In this document: one piece after another, positions 21,501 to 34,500 of the stretch | Numbering within the stretch: position 1 is the first letter of the stretch | Layout of the letters: every line of letters begins with the position of its first letter | Origin: Butyriboletus loyo | Taxonomy: Eukaryota; Basidiomycota; Agaricomycetes; Boletales; Boletaceae | DNA: 64,000 nucleotides | Assembly (NCBI GenBank): GCA_038093515.1 | Contig: JBBPSI010000026.1 | Span: 124,001-188,000, forward strand | Direction of reading: 5' to 3' | The notes under the pieces: generated by a model | Databases searched by the model: none | Told to the model about the DNA's origin: nothing | What the model saw: the letters and a program-made list of their open reading frames with translations, nothing else | Translations under genes and position numbers: made by a program

Positions 21501-24500
21501 TCAAGCTAGAATTGTCGAGCGCACATTCGGGACATTGCTCCCGTGTTCCCATACCATATGCTCGGCAGTGGCCGTACTCCCGAACTTCACCTGCGCATTC
21601 AGGTATTCCGTGTAAGGTCGTTCTGTTTCGGGAATTTGCTGAATGCGAACGAGGTTCTGAAGGGCCGTCATGAGTGCGGGATACTTGGCTAGAAATGCAT
21701 ACGTCGAGCTTTCGACTCCCGCAGCGTAAATCCGCAGACAGCGGTCACCAACTTCCTTCTCTGGGAAGGTAACGGAGAACGAGGCTGGCTGACCCAGGTC
21801 GGCCAAGATAGCGATGTATGGAAGGGACTTGAAATCAGAGACAGACGCGCTTCCTCCTTCGCCGCTCAGATTTTTATGTCGTCGGGTGATGGACCTCAAA
21901 ACATCCTTTGAATGCGTCGATTCTCGAGCCTTTTCGGAAACAAAAATATGCGACATTTGTGGTTTTGCGGATGTGTTTCCGGGGTCGCCCTTGAAATAGA
22001 TGGGTATCACCTTGTCGATCAGGGGTTGTTGGTGGCAACACTGCACTGCACTCGTCCTCTGCCAGTGGCGTAGTGTCCACTCGTCCAAGCTATATGGTGG
22101 ACCATCAGACTCGCGTTACCTTATGTAAATGAATTCGGAAGACTGACTCTAACTCGTTCCCTTCCTTTGATCCAGCGATGTTCGTGTCCATGCATACCCA
22201 GTGCGAGAAATTCACATACGCACCGTCGAAGCTTTTGCGTGCGAGGGATGATTGCGTGTCCTCTTCGTCCCAAATCTGTGGTCCGAAGATGAATTCGAGC
22301 CAATCCACGACCGGAATCATTTGACAATCAGCGAGATGCTCTTCCCATGTCGATGGCATGTCGGTGGCCACGTTCTTCGCCCGTGTGCGAATGAAGAAGT
22401 CCTTGGCCAGTAACCACAGCAATCGGCTAGCCAGTTCGCCACGTTGACCCATGTCGATCATGCCAGAGTTGACAACCACGAGCAGAGTGTTCAAAGCAAG
22501 CTCCAGATTCTTAGGCGCACTGTGCAGGTCCATTGCGGCCACGCACGACAAGATGGGTTCGGATGGGTAACGTGTGAATCTCCAGTTGCGGTCCAACGTC
22601 GTCGCAAGACAGATCCTAAGGTGGCCCGCCACGCCGTTCTCCAGATGTTCAACCGAATCCGGGTGTCCAAGTGTGACGTTGAGTCCGAATCGCTGGCCTA
22701 ATACTGCGAGCACGTGGTTCGTTTTCCCTGCATCAAAATCGTCTCCCCCACATAACTTCGACGACGCCGTGTCCAGTACCCTTTCCGGGTATGTAAGTGC
22801 AGCCTTGAGAGAGACCCATCTTTGGATGATACTACGTCAGTCATCCGCCACAAGGAATGGGATGAGACATTACAAGGGTCTTCCATAGCCTGCGATGTGA
22901 TCAATCTGGGAGACATCCTCCATGTCAACATCTCCTAGTCCCGATGCGCTCTGGTCCCATCCTAGCTGCGTGTAAGGTGGGAAAAGCTTCTCACCCCTGG
23001 TGGCAACACGGTCGGAATTATCTGAAAGACGGATGAGTCAGGGTATCAGAACATTGGGAAGATACCACAGACGTTTCTGATTAGGCGGCGAAAAATCAGC
23101 GACCTTGGAAGTCGTTGAGGCGAAAACCACCCAAACGGCATGATTATGGTGATGTGAATACTCGTTGACAACTCTGCACAAAACATCTGCCGGCCGATAT
23201 TTTTCTTGATGCACTGGAGTGAGTGGGTGCGCCTCGTCGAGCGCGATCACCAACTTGGGCTGGTCTGAATCGTCAGCAAAGGCGCTCTTGAGGCAAGCGG
23301 CCATTTTTCTATAGGCAGTAAAGAGACGCTCAGTGGTATCAGGTGGATCAGCGGCGGGGGCCTTTGGTTCTGCGTTGGACCACATTACTCAGCTGGGCTT
23401 CTGCGACGCCGGCTGAAATATTTACCTGAAAGGGTGATCTCCCCCATCTTATCGACGGTTTCTTCGACGTCAGTTCGTGTGGCCCTATCAGCCGCTTCAT
23501 CAGCATCCGGGATGGAAGAAGCCTCTGCTGCTCTGCCAGAGCGCCGTTTGAGGGTGCGGACGAGATCACAATGCGCCTACAGCATGTTGTGAAATCAGAA
23601 TTATGACACAGAATAGTCGACTCACCTCCTCGTATTTTTCAGAGAGTTTTGCGAAGAAATCAGCCCTGGCAGTCAATCTGGGAGGGTCGCTCATATCACA
23701 CATCTGGCGGACCCAACGCATGATGCCCGCCTTAGTATTGCGGGTGGCATAACCTCTTGAGAGACATCCCTCTAGAGCACCAAAAAGGGCGGTGAAGAAC
23801 GCATAGCAGATGGTCCGGTACTCCCTCTCAGTAGGGGGGAATTTAGTCAAGATTTGTGATGGGATCGGATCGCGCGGAGGGAAACCTAGGTTGTCCTTCT
23901 CCCCGCGCAAGTTCATGTAGATTACTATGACATCCTTCTTGCTCAGCTAGGATTAACTCAGCAACCACAGACGTATGTGAAAAAATGACATTTTATTTAC
24001 CTCGGTTAACATTCTCGATTTACCAGTGCCTGAACTCTGGACAATAGAACAGAACTTGGCATAGTACCGGGGATTGAGCGCGGTCCTGAATAGCTTTTCG
24101 TTGTGTGTCAAATATTCGTAGAAGCCGTCAACGGCTGCGCCACGGTACTTTGCCTCAAAGGACCCTGATAACTTTCGATGTAGTTCTAATAGTGGATGTC
24201 AATCTGTGGTTCTGGATAACCGTTGTGACGGGAAGTACTTACCCTCACCAAGATTAGCTACTATTATGGGTGTGGGTACTGGAGGTTTCGGCACCGGTTG
24301 TGGTGCTTTGAGAATGGCTAGCGGAATCGTCAAGCCATTGTTAGCAGGTGGTAGACCGGGGTCGGAGACACGCACCAAGGTTTCGAATGTTGCGGTATGA
24401 CCTACGTTCCCATGCGGAAGCAAGCATATCTCGTAGCTCTCCATTGGACTTTATAAGATTTGCTGCCTCGCTCAGAACAAGGTACTTTGTATTCATGTGT

Positions 24501-24637
24501 TCCTTGGACATCCCAATGATGGCGTTGAGAAGATCTATATAGTTGGGAAGAGGGATCACGCTGCATTCATTCACAAGTGCATCGAGGTTGTCGTGAGTGG
24601 CAGCATCGAAGCGATCTGGGAGAATCTCGAGGGGCAT
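21501..24637 (-). CDS. P-loop NTPase of a fungal multicopy family (SGTGKSR type)
   Basis: The gene starts at the ATG at 24637 and ends at the TGA at 21501, with multiple short introns. Exon 1 is 24376-24637, and its intron has a TGCTAAC branch site. Walker A is SSGTGKSRML (near 24010-24035) and Walker B is LVIALDEAHPL (near 23230-23260). The rest is a long alpha-helical C-terminal region rich in Trp and Leu with no recognised domain. I recall similar SGTGKSR/DEAH-type NTPases as multicopy genes in Agaricomycetes, some linked with Crinkler proteins; this link is from memory and not proven here. The frame is open throughout, unlike the inverted copy at 1-850. The N-terminus (MPLEILPDRFD) is not a CRN header. 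Possible roles include effector or self-recognition NTPase or selfish element; function is unknown. Confidence 0.75.
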
Positions 24638-24696
24638 GTTCAACTTGGTTGTTGTTCAACTTGAACCACCGCTGTGGAGCCTGCATCTACGCGCCG

Positions 24697-24704
24697 CTTT
24701 TATA
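24697..24704 (-). promoter_or_regulatory. TATA box of P-loop NTPase gene
   Basis: The minus strand reads TATAAAAG about 60 nt upstream of the ATG at 24637. This good TATA match supports the start chosen and suggests the intact copy is still transcribed. Confidence 0.55.
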
Positions 24705-25075
24705 TCACCACTGACGGAACACCCACAATCGATGCGCAACAATCTATCCACAGCATTCGCAGTGGTTTAGATTGGATCTACCACGATTCCATTGTTCCCC
24801 GCCAAGTAAGTTGCATAAATCAAATGTTCCGAACTTGTCGCTGTCAAGAGCCGTCAATTTATTACCATAATATGCAGTGCTCAATGATCGCGGTCGGTTG
24901 AAGCAGTGGTTCATGCTCTTTCAGGATTGGATATTTCATGCTCAGCACACTTCGGCACTTCAGCAGGACGTTCTAGGCGATCTGGTATGAAAAAGAGGCT
25001 TCATAAATGGGCTTCCCACTAGTTTCCCTTGAGATGATAGGTCTGAATTCGCTTGCCTGTATCGTGGCTTACCCC
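24705..25075. other. Intergenic region between NTPase and MFS genes
   Basis: About 370 nt without coding signal. It contains the 5' flank of the NTPase gene and the 3' end of the MFS gene, which are transcribed in the same direction. Confidence 0.45.
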
Positions 25076-27182
25076 TTACCCTCTAATACACACATTTCTA
25101 CTCTTAATCTTCCGCTCGTCTCTAATCCCAGCCCACCAGCTCAACCCGAGGGACGCGATACATGCAATAAGTGTCACCCGTAAACTCCCCACATAACACA
25201 CCTTCCCATCAAAACACTGATATTCCGAGGGTAAGTCGCGTGACACCAAGCTGATCAACGACCAGGCACGCCTCCCCAGCTCGGAAGTCGGCGCATGGGC
25301 ATCCAGGTTGCGCCCAAACATGAGAGAGAAAAGGTTACCCCCGAGGACGGGCGAGAAGGAGACGTAGCCCCAGTTCTCAGAGAAGTGAACTGGTGTAAGG
25401 AACATGAGTTGATACGAATTAAGTTGTCGCACACAGAAGTCGACCTACCCAGCCCAAACCACTCGATGATAATTGTTGGGCAGCTCCCGAACAAAGATCC
25501 GTATGCAAGCCCCAATAACAGGGTCGCTATCCACAATGTCTCGACAGAGGAGACAAGGATCGCGGTTGCTTGGGAGATGATGAAAAGAAACGAGACGATG
25601 CAGAGACAGTAGGCGCGTGGAAGGCGAAGACGAGTATGAGTAAAATCAGAAATTAAGCCTGAAATACGAATGTCGTTAGTTATGGTTAGCCGAGTAACAG
25701 GTAAAAACTGCACCGATTAGAATACGTCCTGCGAAGTTTCCTAGACTCAGAATAGATACTTGAGCAGCTTGCCACTTGGAGGCTTCAGCATCATCATAGA
25801 CTGTATGTGTTGTAGCATAAAGTGCTTGCGAGATTGAACCGACGTTGTTTATATCTGCCGAGGGACTCGGAGAATGAGTTGGAACAGCTTCAAAAAAGTC
25901 AAATGCACTGACACATGAGACCAGTGCCACTACCTACAGAGGGGAGAGTAAGCGTCGATTTCGGGAATCCGTAGCGATAGCTACCCACATATTCCCATGA
26001 TTATGAACATGAGGTAGAAATCTGGAGTGAGCCACAATCCCATTCCGTGAATGTCCGGCAACTCGTTTCTATCCCTTACACCTCTTTCACAATACAAAGG
26101 GCTCGACTTGACAGCGGGAGACGAAGTGGGAACCTGACCCGAACTTTGTTGCTGTTCGTGTGATAGGAGTGGTGCCGAATCTACATCCATCTCAGCATCC
26201 ACCTCTGGATCCGACGCTACCTGTGATTCCCCCATAAAGACGACAGCATCACCGTCCGGGATGGAATTGTACTCTTCGATCGTGACTTCGTGCGGCGGGC
26301 CGTAACTCGTTGGAGGCAGAGGAACAGGCTTGACGATGAACAGACCTATAAGCATCGGGATAGCTGTTCCGAGAGCGAGGATTAGTAGGAAGGCAGATGT
26401 ATCCCCAGGAAACAGTGTGTGCGCAATCAGCGAGAACCAGAAAGCCGAGAGCCCAAAACCCGACAAAACAAGACCAGTGGTGGTGGCACGCTAAGGAACA
26501 TCAGCTACGTGTACTCGGCATGAACGCAGAGGGCAGAAGGGAAAGAGCACGTACAGCACTGGCCGGGAAACTCTTTGCGGTCGTATTGATGGCGGCGCCA
26601 AGCCCCGCATTTCCGCCCGAGCCTGTCATGAAACTGCACACGACGAGTAACGCAAGATGAAGTGCCGAAACAGTCGCGCCATTGCCTATGCCATCGTCGT
26701 ACATTTGTTTGATACCCAAGTAGCCAACGAGGAGACTGACTGAGGCACCGATGAGCGGGATTGTTGGGCCCCTGCGATCGACGATACGACCCCAGATAGG
26801 ACCGGTGGTATATACGCCCACTGTCGATAGATTAAACGAGAGCCAGAGTGGGTATATGAGCCCATACTATTTCCTGCGAGACCGATGATGTTAAGTTGCG
26901 TGTGTGATACTCGAAGGCGAGCACCGAGCTGAGGTGCATAGGCTGGCGGGAATGTTCATAGGAGCGGGATGTTCGGGAATGAAAAACGACGCACCAGAAT
27001 ATATCTGTTCAAACGCAACCACCCCTTGGTTAGTGTTGTCTCTTACATGTGGTATCGAGCCCACCCACGTAATTAGTTCCAGAGCCCAATGCAATGAGAA
27101 CGGATCCAAGGAGGGTGACGGTCCGGGATATGCTGAACATTTTGTCTGATGGTGGTGACAATTTGGCGTTCACCAGCTCCAT
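25076..27182 (-). CDS. Major facilitator superfamily transporter, Mch1/NFD (monocarboxylate-like) type
   Basis: The gene reads from the ATG at 27182 (MELVNAKLSPPSDKMF) to the TAA at 25076 through several short introns. The first helix ends in LGSGTNY and is followed by SAYAPQLGARL. The MFS loop signature appears as GPIWGRIVDRRGP. Six further helices precede a long acidic central loop (EEYNSIPDGDAV to SSPLYCERG), and a second six-helix half contains GLAYGSLFGSCPTI. This arrangement (NFD6-like first half, long acidic loop, HFSENWGYVSFSPVLGGNLF) is that of fungal Mch1, a vacuolar or plasma-membrane transporter related to monocarboxylate permeases. The substrate is not known with certainty for the family. 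The splice chain from helix 1 to helix 2 uses a 10-nt exon (ATATATTCTG), which should be confirmed. Confidence 0.82.
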
Positions 27183-28297
27183 TTTGCGTGTTGAAACAGA
27201 CCCAGCCTAGTAGCCGCCGAGACGTATGGAGTGAAGCGAAACGGGCTTTTTGCCAGTACCGAGCGTGCCAAGCCGTTTTGTAATCAGTGGGAGCCTGAGA
27301 TAACAAACTTGGCTACTCCGAATAACGACCAAACGATCAGCCTCGAGGCACGCAGCTCTTGGTCGTTCTCACAACCTACTAATATCTCATGGATATTTTC
27401 CAGTCCCATGCCCTGAGCTCCTGACATGCTGACAGAATCTGGATACAAGTGCTAGCTCCTCGTTCCTCGTTCTTGAAGCTACTTTATAGACGAGATGGTG
27501 TTGCCAGTGCGCACCGTTCTTCGGCGTACTACCCATACGCATCTCCACTTCTCGTGAGAACTAGCAGTGAGGACTTTCACAGACCGAAGTGTCTGGTCCA
27601 TGTCACATGCTGCTGCCTCATTCCACGTGCGCTTGTTATCAGTTCGTTCGCATTGACTGCAGGAAGGATGCAAGTTGTTCCGTCAGAGATGCCGTTTTGT
27701 GAGTCGGTGACGACCTTTTTCTTTGAGCGTTGGGTCTGATTCAGAGGACTATACCCGGTAGAACGTGAGTTGGATCAAGGACGGCTGATCGGGCCGAACA
27801 GAGAACCATCTTCGCCTCAGTTTCTCTTATCGATCCATGAATCATTAATGGATCGGTGTGGGATAGACCTCGCTGCTGTTTTTAATCGCGTCCTCGACAA
27901 AGATTGGTCCGTACTCGGGCTTCCGCAAACACGGCTTAATCTGATGGATTCTATTGGAAATCGCCAGAAATAGACGTATAGCACATCGCAACTTCGGGCT
28001 ACGACCAAAAGTACACGGGCTTCAACAACTGAAAGGCTCATCCAAACTGACGCACCCGGGCACGTAACAAGTGATTCGTTTGCTCTGGCTTACAATGAAG
28101 GATTAGGTCCCGTGAGGGTTTTTCTCAGGAAGGACGTTCCTCTCGCTGGCTCTCCACATCAGGCGTTCGTCCCCTTCGTGCACGTCTCAAAAGAATTGTT
28201 CTGCAATTGAATGCTCACCTTTGAGTGATCTTCCACCTGTCTCCGGGGAAAGGAAATACACCTCCAGAAATATGGCAGCATCGAGCGCTGCGAACAC
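27183..28297. other. Intergenic region without supported genes
   Basis: About 1.1 kb upstream of the MFS gene. Short frames only; one at 27770-27973 looks protein-like but has no motif and no partner exons. No repeats were seen. Confidence 0.4.
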
Positions 28298-28305
28298 TAT
28301 ATAAG
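28298..28305 (+). promoter_or_regulatory. TATA-like element before a small ORF
   Basis: TATATAAG lies about 40 nt before an ATG at 28344. The spacing is typical for a fungal core promoter, which is the main reason the following ORF is listed. Confidence 0.3.
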
Positions 28306-28343
28306 TCCTCCACGAGATATTACGGAGCGACAGGTTAACGATC

Positions 28344-28595
28344 GTGACAACCACAATGTTGGACGACCAAGTTGGACGCTACAAAGAGACTTTGAGAGTA
28401 ATTCAAGACGGGTTCTTGTCGATGCTAGTGCTTAGCGCGTTCGTCTGTGCCCTTGTTCTTAATCCAGAAAGCTCGCCACGCTACAATAGAGATGGTTTGT
28501 GTACGAACAGAGCATCAGCATCCAGCTCTTCAAATGAAGCAACACCCACATACAACCACGCCATACCGAGCCACCCGCTCTCAAACAATGCATAA
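28344..28595 (+). CDS. Possible small membrane-anchored protein or first exon, unrecognised
   Basis: An open frame of 83 codons begins MTTTMLDDQVGRYKETL and contains one strongly hydrophobic segment (FLSMLVLSAFVCALVL, about residues 28-43) followed by a polar Ser/Thr/Pro-rich stretch. An amphipathic helix followed by a membrane segment would suit the first exon of a larger membrane protein, but no convincing continuation was found downstream. It has no homologue that I recognise. It may equally be chance; the nearby TATA element is the only extra support. Confidence 0.28.
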   Translation: MTTTMLDDQVGRYKETLRVIQDGFLSMLVLSAFVCALVLNPESSPRYNRDGLCTNRASASSSSNEATPTYNHAIPSHPLSNNA

Positions 28596-28599
28596 CCCA

Positions 28600-30301
28600 A
28601 ACAACAAGATGACGCTCACAATATGGGCTGCCCCATTATTGATACTACAGAGAATAGCCAGAAAAAGCATCACGGTGCATTTCCGAACACAGTCGATAGG
28701 CATATAGGGGCAATGGATGGAGCGAGTGGATATTCCATGTCATGGCACCCTGCCACCATTCGTGCATTTGCATCTGACAACGCCAAGCTGTGGAACAAAC
28801 CGACGGGATCAGCGGCATAGCCCGTGGCGGTCGGAAACTGTCACACCGCATAGCTGATGATCGTGCCGACGACAGAATCAGCGCAATTGTATCAAATCTT
28901 ACTAAGTGACGAGGTTGGTCCCCATTTGTATCGCGCGGCACACAATGGCAATGACAGTTCCCCGGAGGTTCTGAGTACGTCCACTTGTCAAAGCTCCCCG
29001 AGCGATGCTCTGTTGCCATCCGAACCCGAAGGCTCTACCGCAACAGCTTCACAGATGCTGTGGTACGTCCGCTGAACTTCAGCATCAGAGATGCCTTTGT
29101 CTTCCAGAAGCTTGCGCATGGTGACCGTGCTTCACTGACCTAATGCGCGGTCAGGGGAATGACGGCACCACATAAACCCCACCATCTAGGAGATTCGGGA
29201 AGCTGTACAGATGATAATAGTTTTCCAGATCAGATTAGCGTAGCCACAATATGATACTCACGAAACCTATGCGAGTAACTATGATCATTCTCAACGCCAA
29301 TATGTCCACCCAGATGGATGCGGGAGTTAGTGGAATGCGTGACCAAAATCCAAGGTTTCGGGAATCGGCGACTGCAGAAATTCAGCGTGTGAGCGGGGCG
29401 CACTGAGGTACAGCTTTCCATAACCCATATTCACCCCGACGAAGGAACTCCATCTTCACGAGTTGGATCCGTCTGTAGTTTTCCGAGGGGAATAAGAGGC
29501 GTTCCAAGTCAATGAAAATGCAACAACAGACGGCAGGTCAGGGCAAGATACCATAGTGAAGTTGTGCCACACTACAAGCAAACTCGGTGGGCCGTTCTTT
29601 CCGGCCAGTCCGAAGATCTAGCAGACGAACTTGGAGGCTCGATTGCTCACTGGGAAATATCGAGCAGGAAGCCCCCGTGCGCGCGATCGTTGGTCGAGGT
29701 AAGTTGGACTGCTGAAGTGATCAGGCAGGCCGCAACATCGACGTGATGCAGGTCACGGTGTGAGCTAGATGATCAAGTTTGTGAATTGCGCGAGGTGTGG
29801 CGACATTCGATCCGATCGCTTGATCCTATACTAACCTTTTACTGAACTCGGACGTGCAAGGGCTACAACTCATATGACCTCCAAGCGTACACACAATGAG
29901 GTCAAGTGTCCGATCGATGCCCGATTAATATACATATACCACCACTTGCGGTCCACGGTCTCGGAGCTTCCTGTTCACAGAAAACCAGTGTCAGTGGAGC
30001 AGAATACTTTTTTTTTTTTCGGGATCCAGTAAACTGACCATCTTTTTGCATCGAATACAGCACATAAAGGTAACTTTGATGGCATTCCAGGTGACATTTT
30101 CTGATCGTCGCAAACTTTGATTTGCTGACTTCGTGCCACTGCACTGACTAGCCTGACTTATCTGCTCGGTTTATGATATATCCACAGATGGTATCGTATT
30201 GCAGTGCACCTTTAAGTTCCTTCCCAGAATACATAAAATACGACTTGATGTTCGTGTCCTCGACAGAGCAACAAATACTTTCTGGATCCTTTCTAAACAA
30301 A
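28600..30301. other. Intergenic region, largely featureless
   Basis: About 1.7 kb without convincing genes. A run of T residues lies near 30008-30020. The last ~100 bases are the 5' flank of the small zinc-finger gene. Confidence 0.4.
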
Positions 30302-30775
30302 ATGCCATCTTACTTCGACAGACGGACGATCGGGAGTTCTCATTCTTCCCATCATCCTATGCCTTCTGGACATCACGATATCGGAGTCCCTGCGCATTTC
30401 ACCTCGGTTGGGCCCCCCCAGCATCGAGGCAAGGGCCAGAACCAGTCTCGCAAACCGTCCGTTACTCCGCAAGGGTTCATGGGGTGCGGGCATGACAACA
30501 TCGGTGGCCCTAACCCTCCTCCACCCAAACACATTTACGACGATCCAAGTTTCCGGTGTACCCGCTGCGGACACCCTTTCACCTCCCAGGCAGAGTTATG
30601 TCACCACTCTGTTGTTTGTGGTGCGGCAGCACTACTGACAGGGATGTTTACGCCATACTCCGCACAGCAGAACGATCAGCATCAGAAACCTCAGCTGCAT
30701 CCCCCAGCCCCCCATGGTGCAGGCGATTACCACCAAACACAGTACCAAAATCATAACCAATATCGCCGTGCCTGA
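30302..30775 (+). CDS. Small His/Pro-rich protein with a C2HC-like zinc finger
   Basis: Starting at the ATG at 30302 (MPSYFDRRTIGSS), the single exon encodes 157 residues ending at the TGA at 30773-30775. The N-terminal half is rich in His, Ser, Pro and Gly. The centre holds FRCTRCGHPFTSQAELCHHS followed by VVC, which gives a C-x2-C...H-x-C arrangement resembling a degenerate C2H2 finger. The C-terminus is Gln/His/Tyr-rich and low in complexity. This would fit a nucleic-acid-binding or regulatory protein, but there is only one finger and the second ligand pair is unusual. I do not recognise an orthologue. The long upstream in-frame extension lacks composition like the rest, so the internal ATG is preferred. 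Confidence 0.5.
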   Translation: MPSYFDRRTIGSSHSSHHPMPSGHHDIGVPAHFTSVGPPQHRGKGQNQSRKPSVTPQGFMGCGHDNIGGPNPPPPKHIYDDPSFRCTRCGHPFTSQAELCHHSVVCGAAALLTGMFTPYSAQQNDQHQKPQLHPPAPHGAGDYHQTQYQNHNQYRRA

Positions 30776-31514
30776 TCAGGCCATTCTAATTGCATGGGTG
30801 GCACGGGAGAGGTGACGGGTTCCGCGCTGATGTTGACCTGTATCGTTTTCTGTTCCATGTCCAACTCTGTCGTCCAGACGGCTACGATATCACAGCAGTT
30901 TCGTTCTTGCGCTTCCATCACGTTACCCTGTGTTCACTTCCTCATTTATATAGTTCTTCGTTTCTCGTCTAGTTGCCCACACTGGCGGCGGTATTTGGTA
31001 TCTGGGACGTTCGTCCAGACTCTGTTTGATACGAAATAACCATACCTAGTACGCTGTAGTACACCCCTAGATCTGAGTCTTTTTTTTTCTCCCCCCCGCT
31101 GTACTCGACTCGATCCGCCAACCTTTTACATGCTTTCGCCGATTTTTTTACTCCACATAGATTAATAGGCATGTTCTGATTCGCCGTGTCTGAACACGAT
31201 TGCTGTACCAGCCACTGATGATCAAGCACTTCAGCTGAATTCTCGTAGTCTTGTCTCGCACTGGCACATCAGTGGATTCCTGTAGTTTTCACAGGAATAC
31301 GCCCACAGCATCAACGAAAGGCTCGGCTTGCATGTACATATCCTGTACAGTACTGGTAGTCGCACATGGGTAGCTCCCAATCTCCGGGACCCCAGTAGCG
31401 TTAATTGAGCAATTTGAAGCGATTCTCACCGAATGTACATGCGGGAAAGTAGCGGATAATAAGTCATGGACAAGAAGTGCGAAAGAAAAAGACACTAAGA
31501 TTATGTTATGCGGG
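30776..31514. other. Convergent intergenic region with pyrimidine tracts
   Basis: About 740 nt between the 3' ends of the zinc-finger gene (plus) and Rna14 (minus). It includes a T8/C7 tract near 31080-31100. This is probably untranslated sequence of both genes; nothing else was seen. Confidence 0.45.
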
Positions 31515-34500
31515 CTAGTACCGACGACCTCGGCCACCTCCGGGTCCTTGGTATGGGCCGTAATCTGGGGGTGGACGCACACCTATGAGACCGGGTCAGG
31601 TCACAGCATGTCAAACGAAAAGACAATAGTCTACATACGTGTCGGAGCTGGCGGGCTTGGCCGTCGCGTAACGCTCGGGATGACAGCATTGCGGAACACT
31701 GTCATCAGATCGTCCGTCCTGAATATGGGTCCTGCGCACAAAAAGAACCGATACGAGTCAATTTTCATTTACAATAATCGAACGAAGGTAAAACTGACCA
31801 TCGAAGGATGCTGGATTTGGCAATTGACCGACAAACCACGATAGGACAGCAGGAAACGTAGTTGATTTGTCATCGGGTTCTCTCCGTACCGGATGCTGAG
31901 GCTCCCTATCTCGATCTTTCTCCCACGCTGCAGGGCTACCAAAGCGTCTCCTTGGTCCGTCAGCGAACCTGTCACGCTCTCTGTCACGCGGGGGAGACAT
32001 TGGCCTTGGACGTTTCGCGGGCGGTGCAAATTCTGGCTTGACGGACTCCTCCCGACGTTTCAACTCAGGCGAGGGCTGCCTCTTCGCAGGTGGCTGAGTT
32101 GGCGGCATATGCGCGGCGGACGTAATCGACAGCAAGGAATCTGTATGCTTCTCAAGGAACGAAGTAGAAGACGAGGCTCCGGCTGGCTGACGACCCGCCA
32201 TAGCAAATCCAAGGTCTCTCGCCGCAATAGCATCTGTACCGAGATATGTGTGTCGCTGCGCAAAGCGTTTGATCGGAGGATCTGTGAAAAGGTCCATCAA
32301 CTCCGTCCGTATTAGCAAAGGCATCAGAACGGAACGCACCCGTCGGGTAAACCTCAGCGATACGCTTCTCAAGCTTCTGTGCAGCTTCGAGATCGCCAAA
32401 TTGATATTCATAACGTGCCCACCTTTCCCAAAGTGGCCGAGCGCGCTCAGCGGAAAACATAGGGATGACCCGTTCAAACAGGGCTCGGGCATCTGGAACA
32501 TAACCTTGATCAACGGGATCGTGAACTAGGAGTATGATACCACGTACTGTTATCGTCATTGACAGATATCAAGAAGCCAAGATATCTCAACACAAACTCA
32601 ATCTCGTCACCAAAACTTTCCAAACCTTTCTCGAATATGCGAGACGCAACTCCCATCCCGCCGTCTTTGTTGCAGTGATACTCCATCAGCGCTGTCGGTG
32701 CTTATTAATCCCGCAGTTCACTACACCCTCACGCGCACATACCTGCGGCTTCGTAGACTTCCCATGGCGTCCAGCGATCCTTGCGAGCTTTGGCAAATAT
32801 TGCTCGGAACGTCTTGAGGTCATGCGCACGACGAGCATATCGAATGTACATGATCCAAACAAGTCCATACTCTGTCCGACGCTCTTGTAGCTCTTTTGAT
32901 TTAGGTGGTTTCTCGTCGGAAACCTGCGTGGCGAAAGACGAATTGTTTGACACCATTCCCGCCTCCGTGAGCCCCGTCAGTGATGTACCAGAAACATTTG
33001 GAGCTCCCACAGGCGCAGTACGACCAGACGCATCAGACGAGAACGACGAATTGGCTGAATTCACTCGACTCTCAAGCTCTTCGAGTTCGACACGTAGGGT
33101 GTCAAGAAGCTTGTCGAATGTCGCAGTCACTTCGCCGCACTCCTTGCGACCTTCTTGCGCTTCGGCATACGCAAAATGCAATAGGAAACTCGTAGGGTTG
33201 GCTTCCATGCCAGCCTTGAGGATATTCAGCGCTTCCTCCTGCTTACCGATACTGGTGGTCCACACAAATGCCATGTACCTGTAGGTCGTCGCATGAGCGA
33301 GACGAAAACAATGTAAAAACTAAGACATTACCACATCTCGCTGTAATATCGCATGCGAATGACTGCCTTACGATAAACCCCCTGGATGCGGGAGATCAGC
33401 GTAACTTTGTCTTTCTCCTCGAACTCAAGTGGATTGCCCTCCTCCCATTTCAAATAGGTCTTCCAAGAACCTACAAGAGCTCTCTCGGCTGCGTTGAATG
33501 TTGGGGCCGGGGGTAAGTATATGGGTGGTCGCGATGTCGACGACGCTGGAGGGGGCGGAAACAGAGGTCCAAGGTGCCTCTGCAGTTGACGAAGCACAGT
33601 TCGGGCTTGCATGTACGACGGAGATAGATCAGTCATAAATTTTTTGGCCTGCCGGGTCGTGAGTGAGGTTCGAACATCCCAAGAGCGAAGATCGCACCGT
33701 GATTTTATTCAGCGCGTTTTCGAACGTCTCAAGTTCAGACCAGAGTTTTTCAACATTTTCAAGCGGAATCTGAACAGCGCGGTGATAGACCTTACGAAGG
33801 GCATCCATTTTTTGCTGCTCCTCCCAAGTAGTCGTTGTCTAGCATCCGGTCTAAGCCTGGCTCAGGTAGAGTAGTGTCAGGCGTACCTCTCCCGCTCTGA
33901 GAAACTGGATATAATCGCTCCATATCTCACCGCTGTCCTTGTCTTGACCGATGCGATTGAGTGCGAATTCGTATGCCCTACTGACTGCTTCTCGACTGGC
34001 TGGAGATGTGTTCACCCGTCTGAAGAGAACTTTTCAATGCGCTGTTCATGTCGGACTTGGGCTGCGCTCATGACTGACCTGACATAGGTGAGATAAAACT
34101 TCCAAAGATCAACTAGTGGTGAAGTTCTCAAGAATCTCTTGAACAACTCTTCAGCGTACTGAAATAGTCCGGGGCTCAAGAAGTGATTGAGATAAGCAAT
34201 TTGGGCCGAGGACTTGATTCGGACTTTTCGTCAAACCACACTGCTTAAAGATGGTGGAAAGACATCATACCGTGTTCGGATACGTTTCAAGCAAGGCTTC
34301 GTAGGTCTGTTTAATCTGTTCAAGGTCATCCGCATTTTCGGCGATGTCGACAAGCTTGTTCCAGCCTTCCGGGTCTTGCGGATGTTCACGCAATTTCTCG
34401 CGCAACGCATGCCACTCAGAAGGTGGGTCTTGTTGAGAATCCTGAGATGCCTCTTGTTGAACAATGTCAAGCCCGTGGCCGTTTTGAGTAGCATTGAGGA

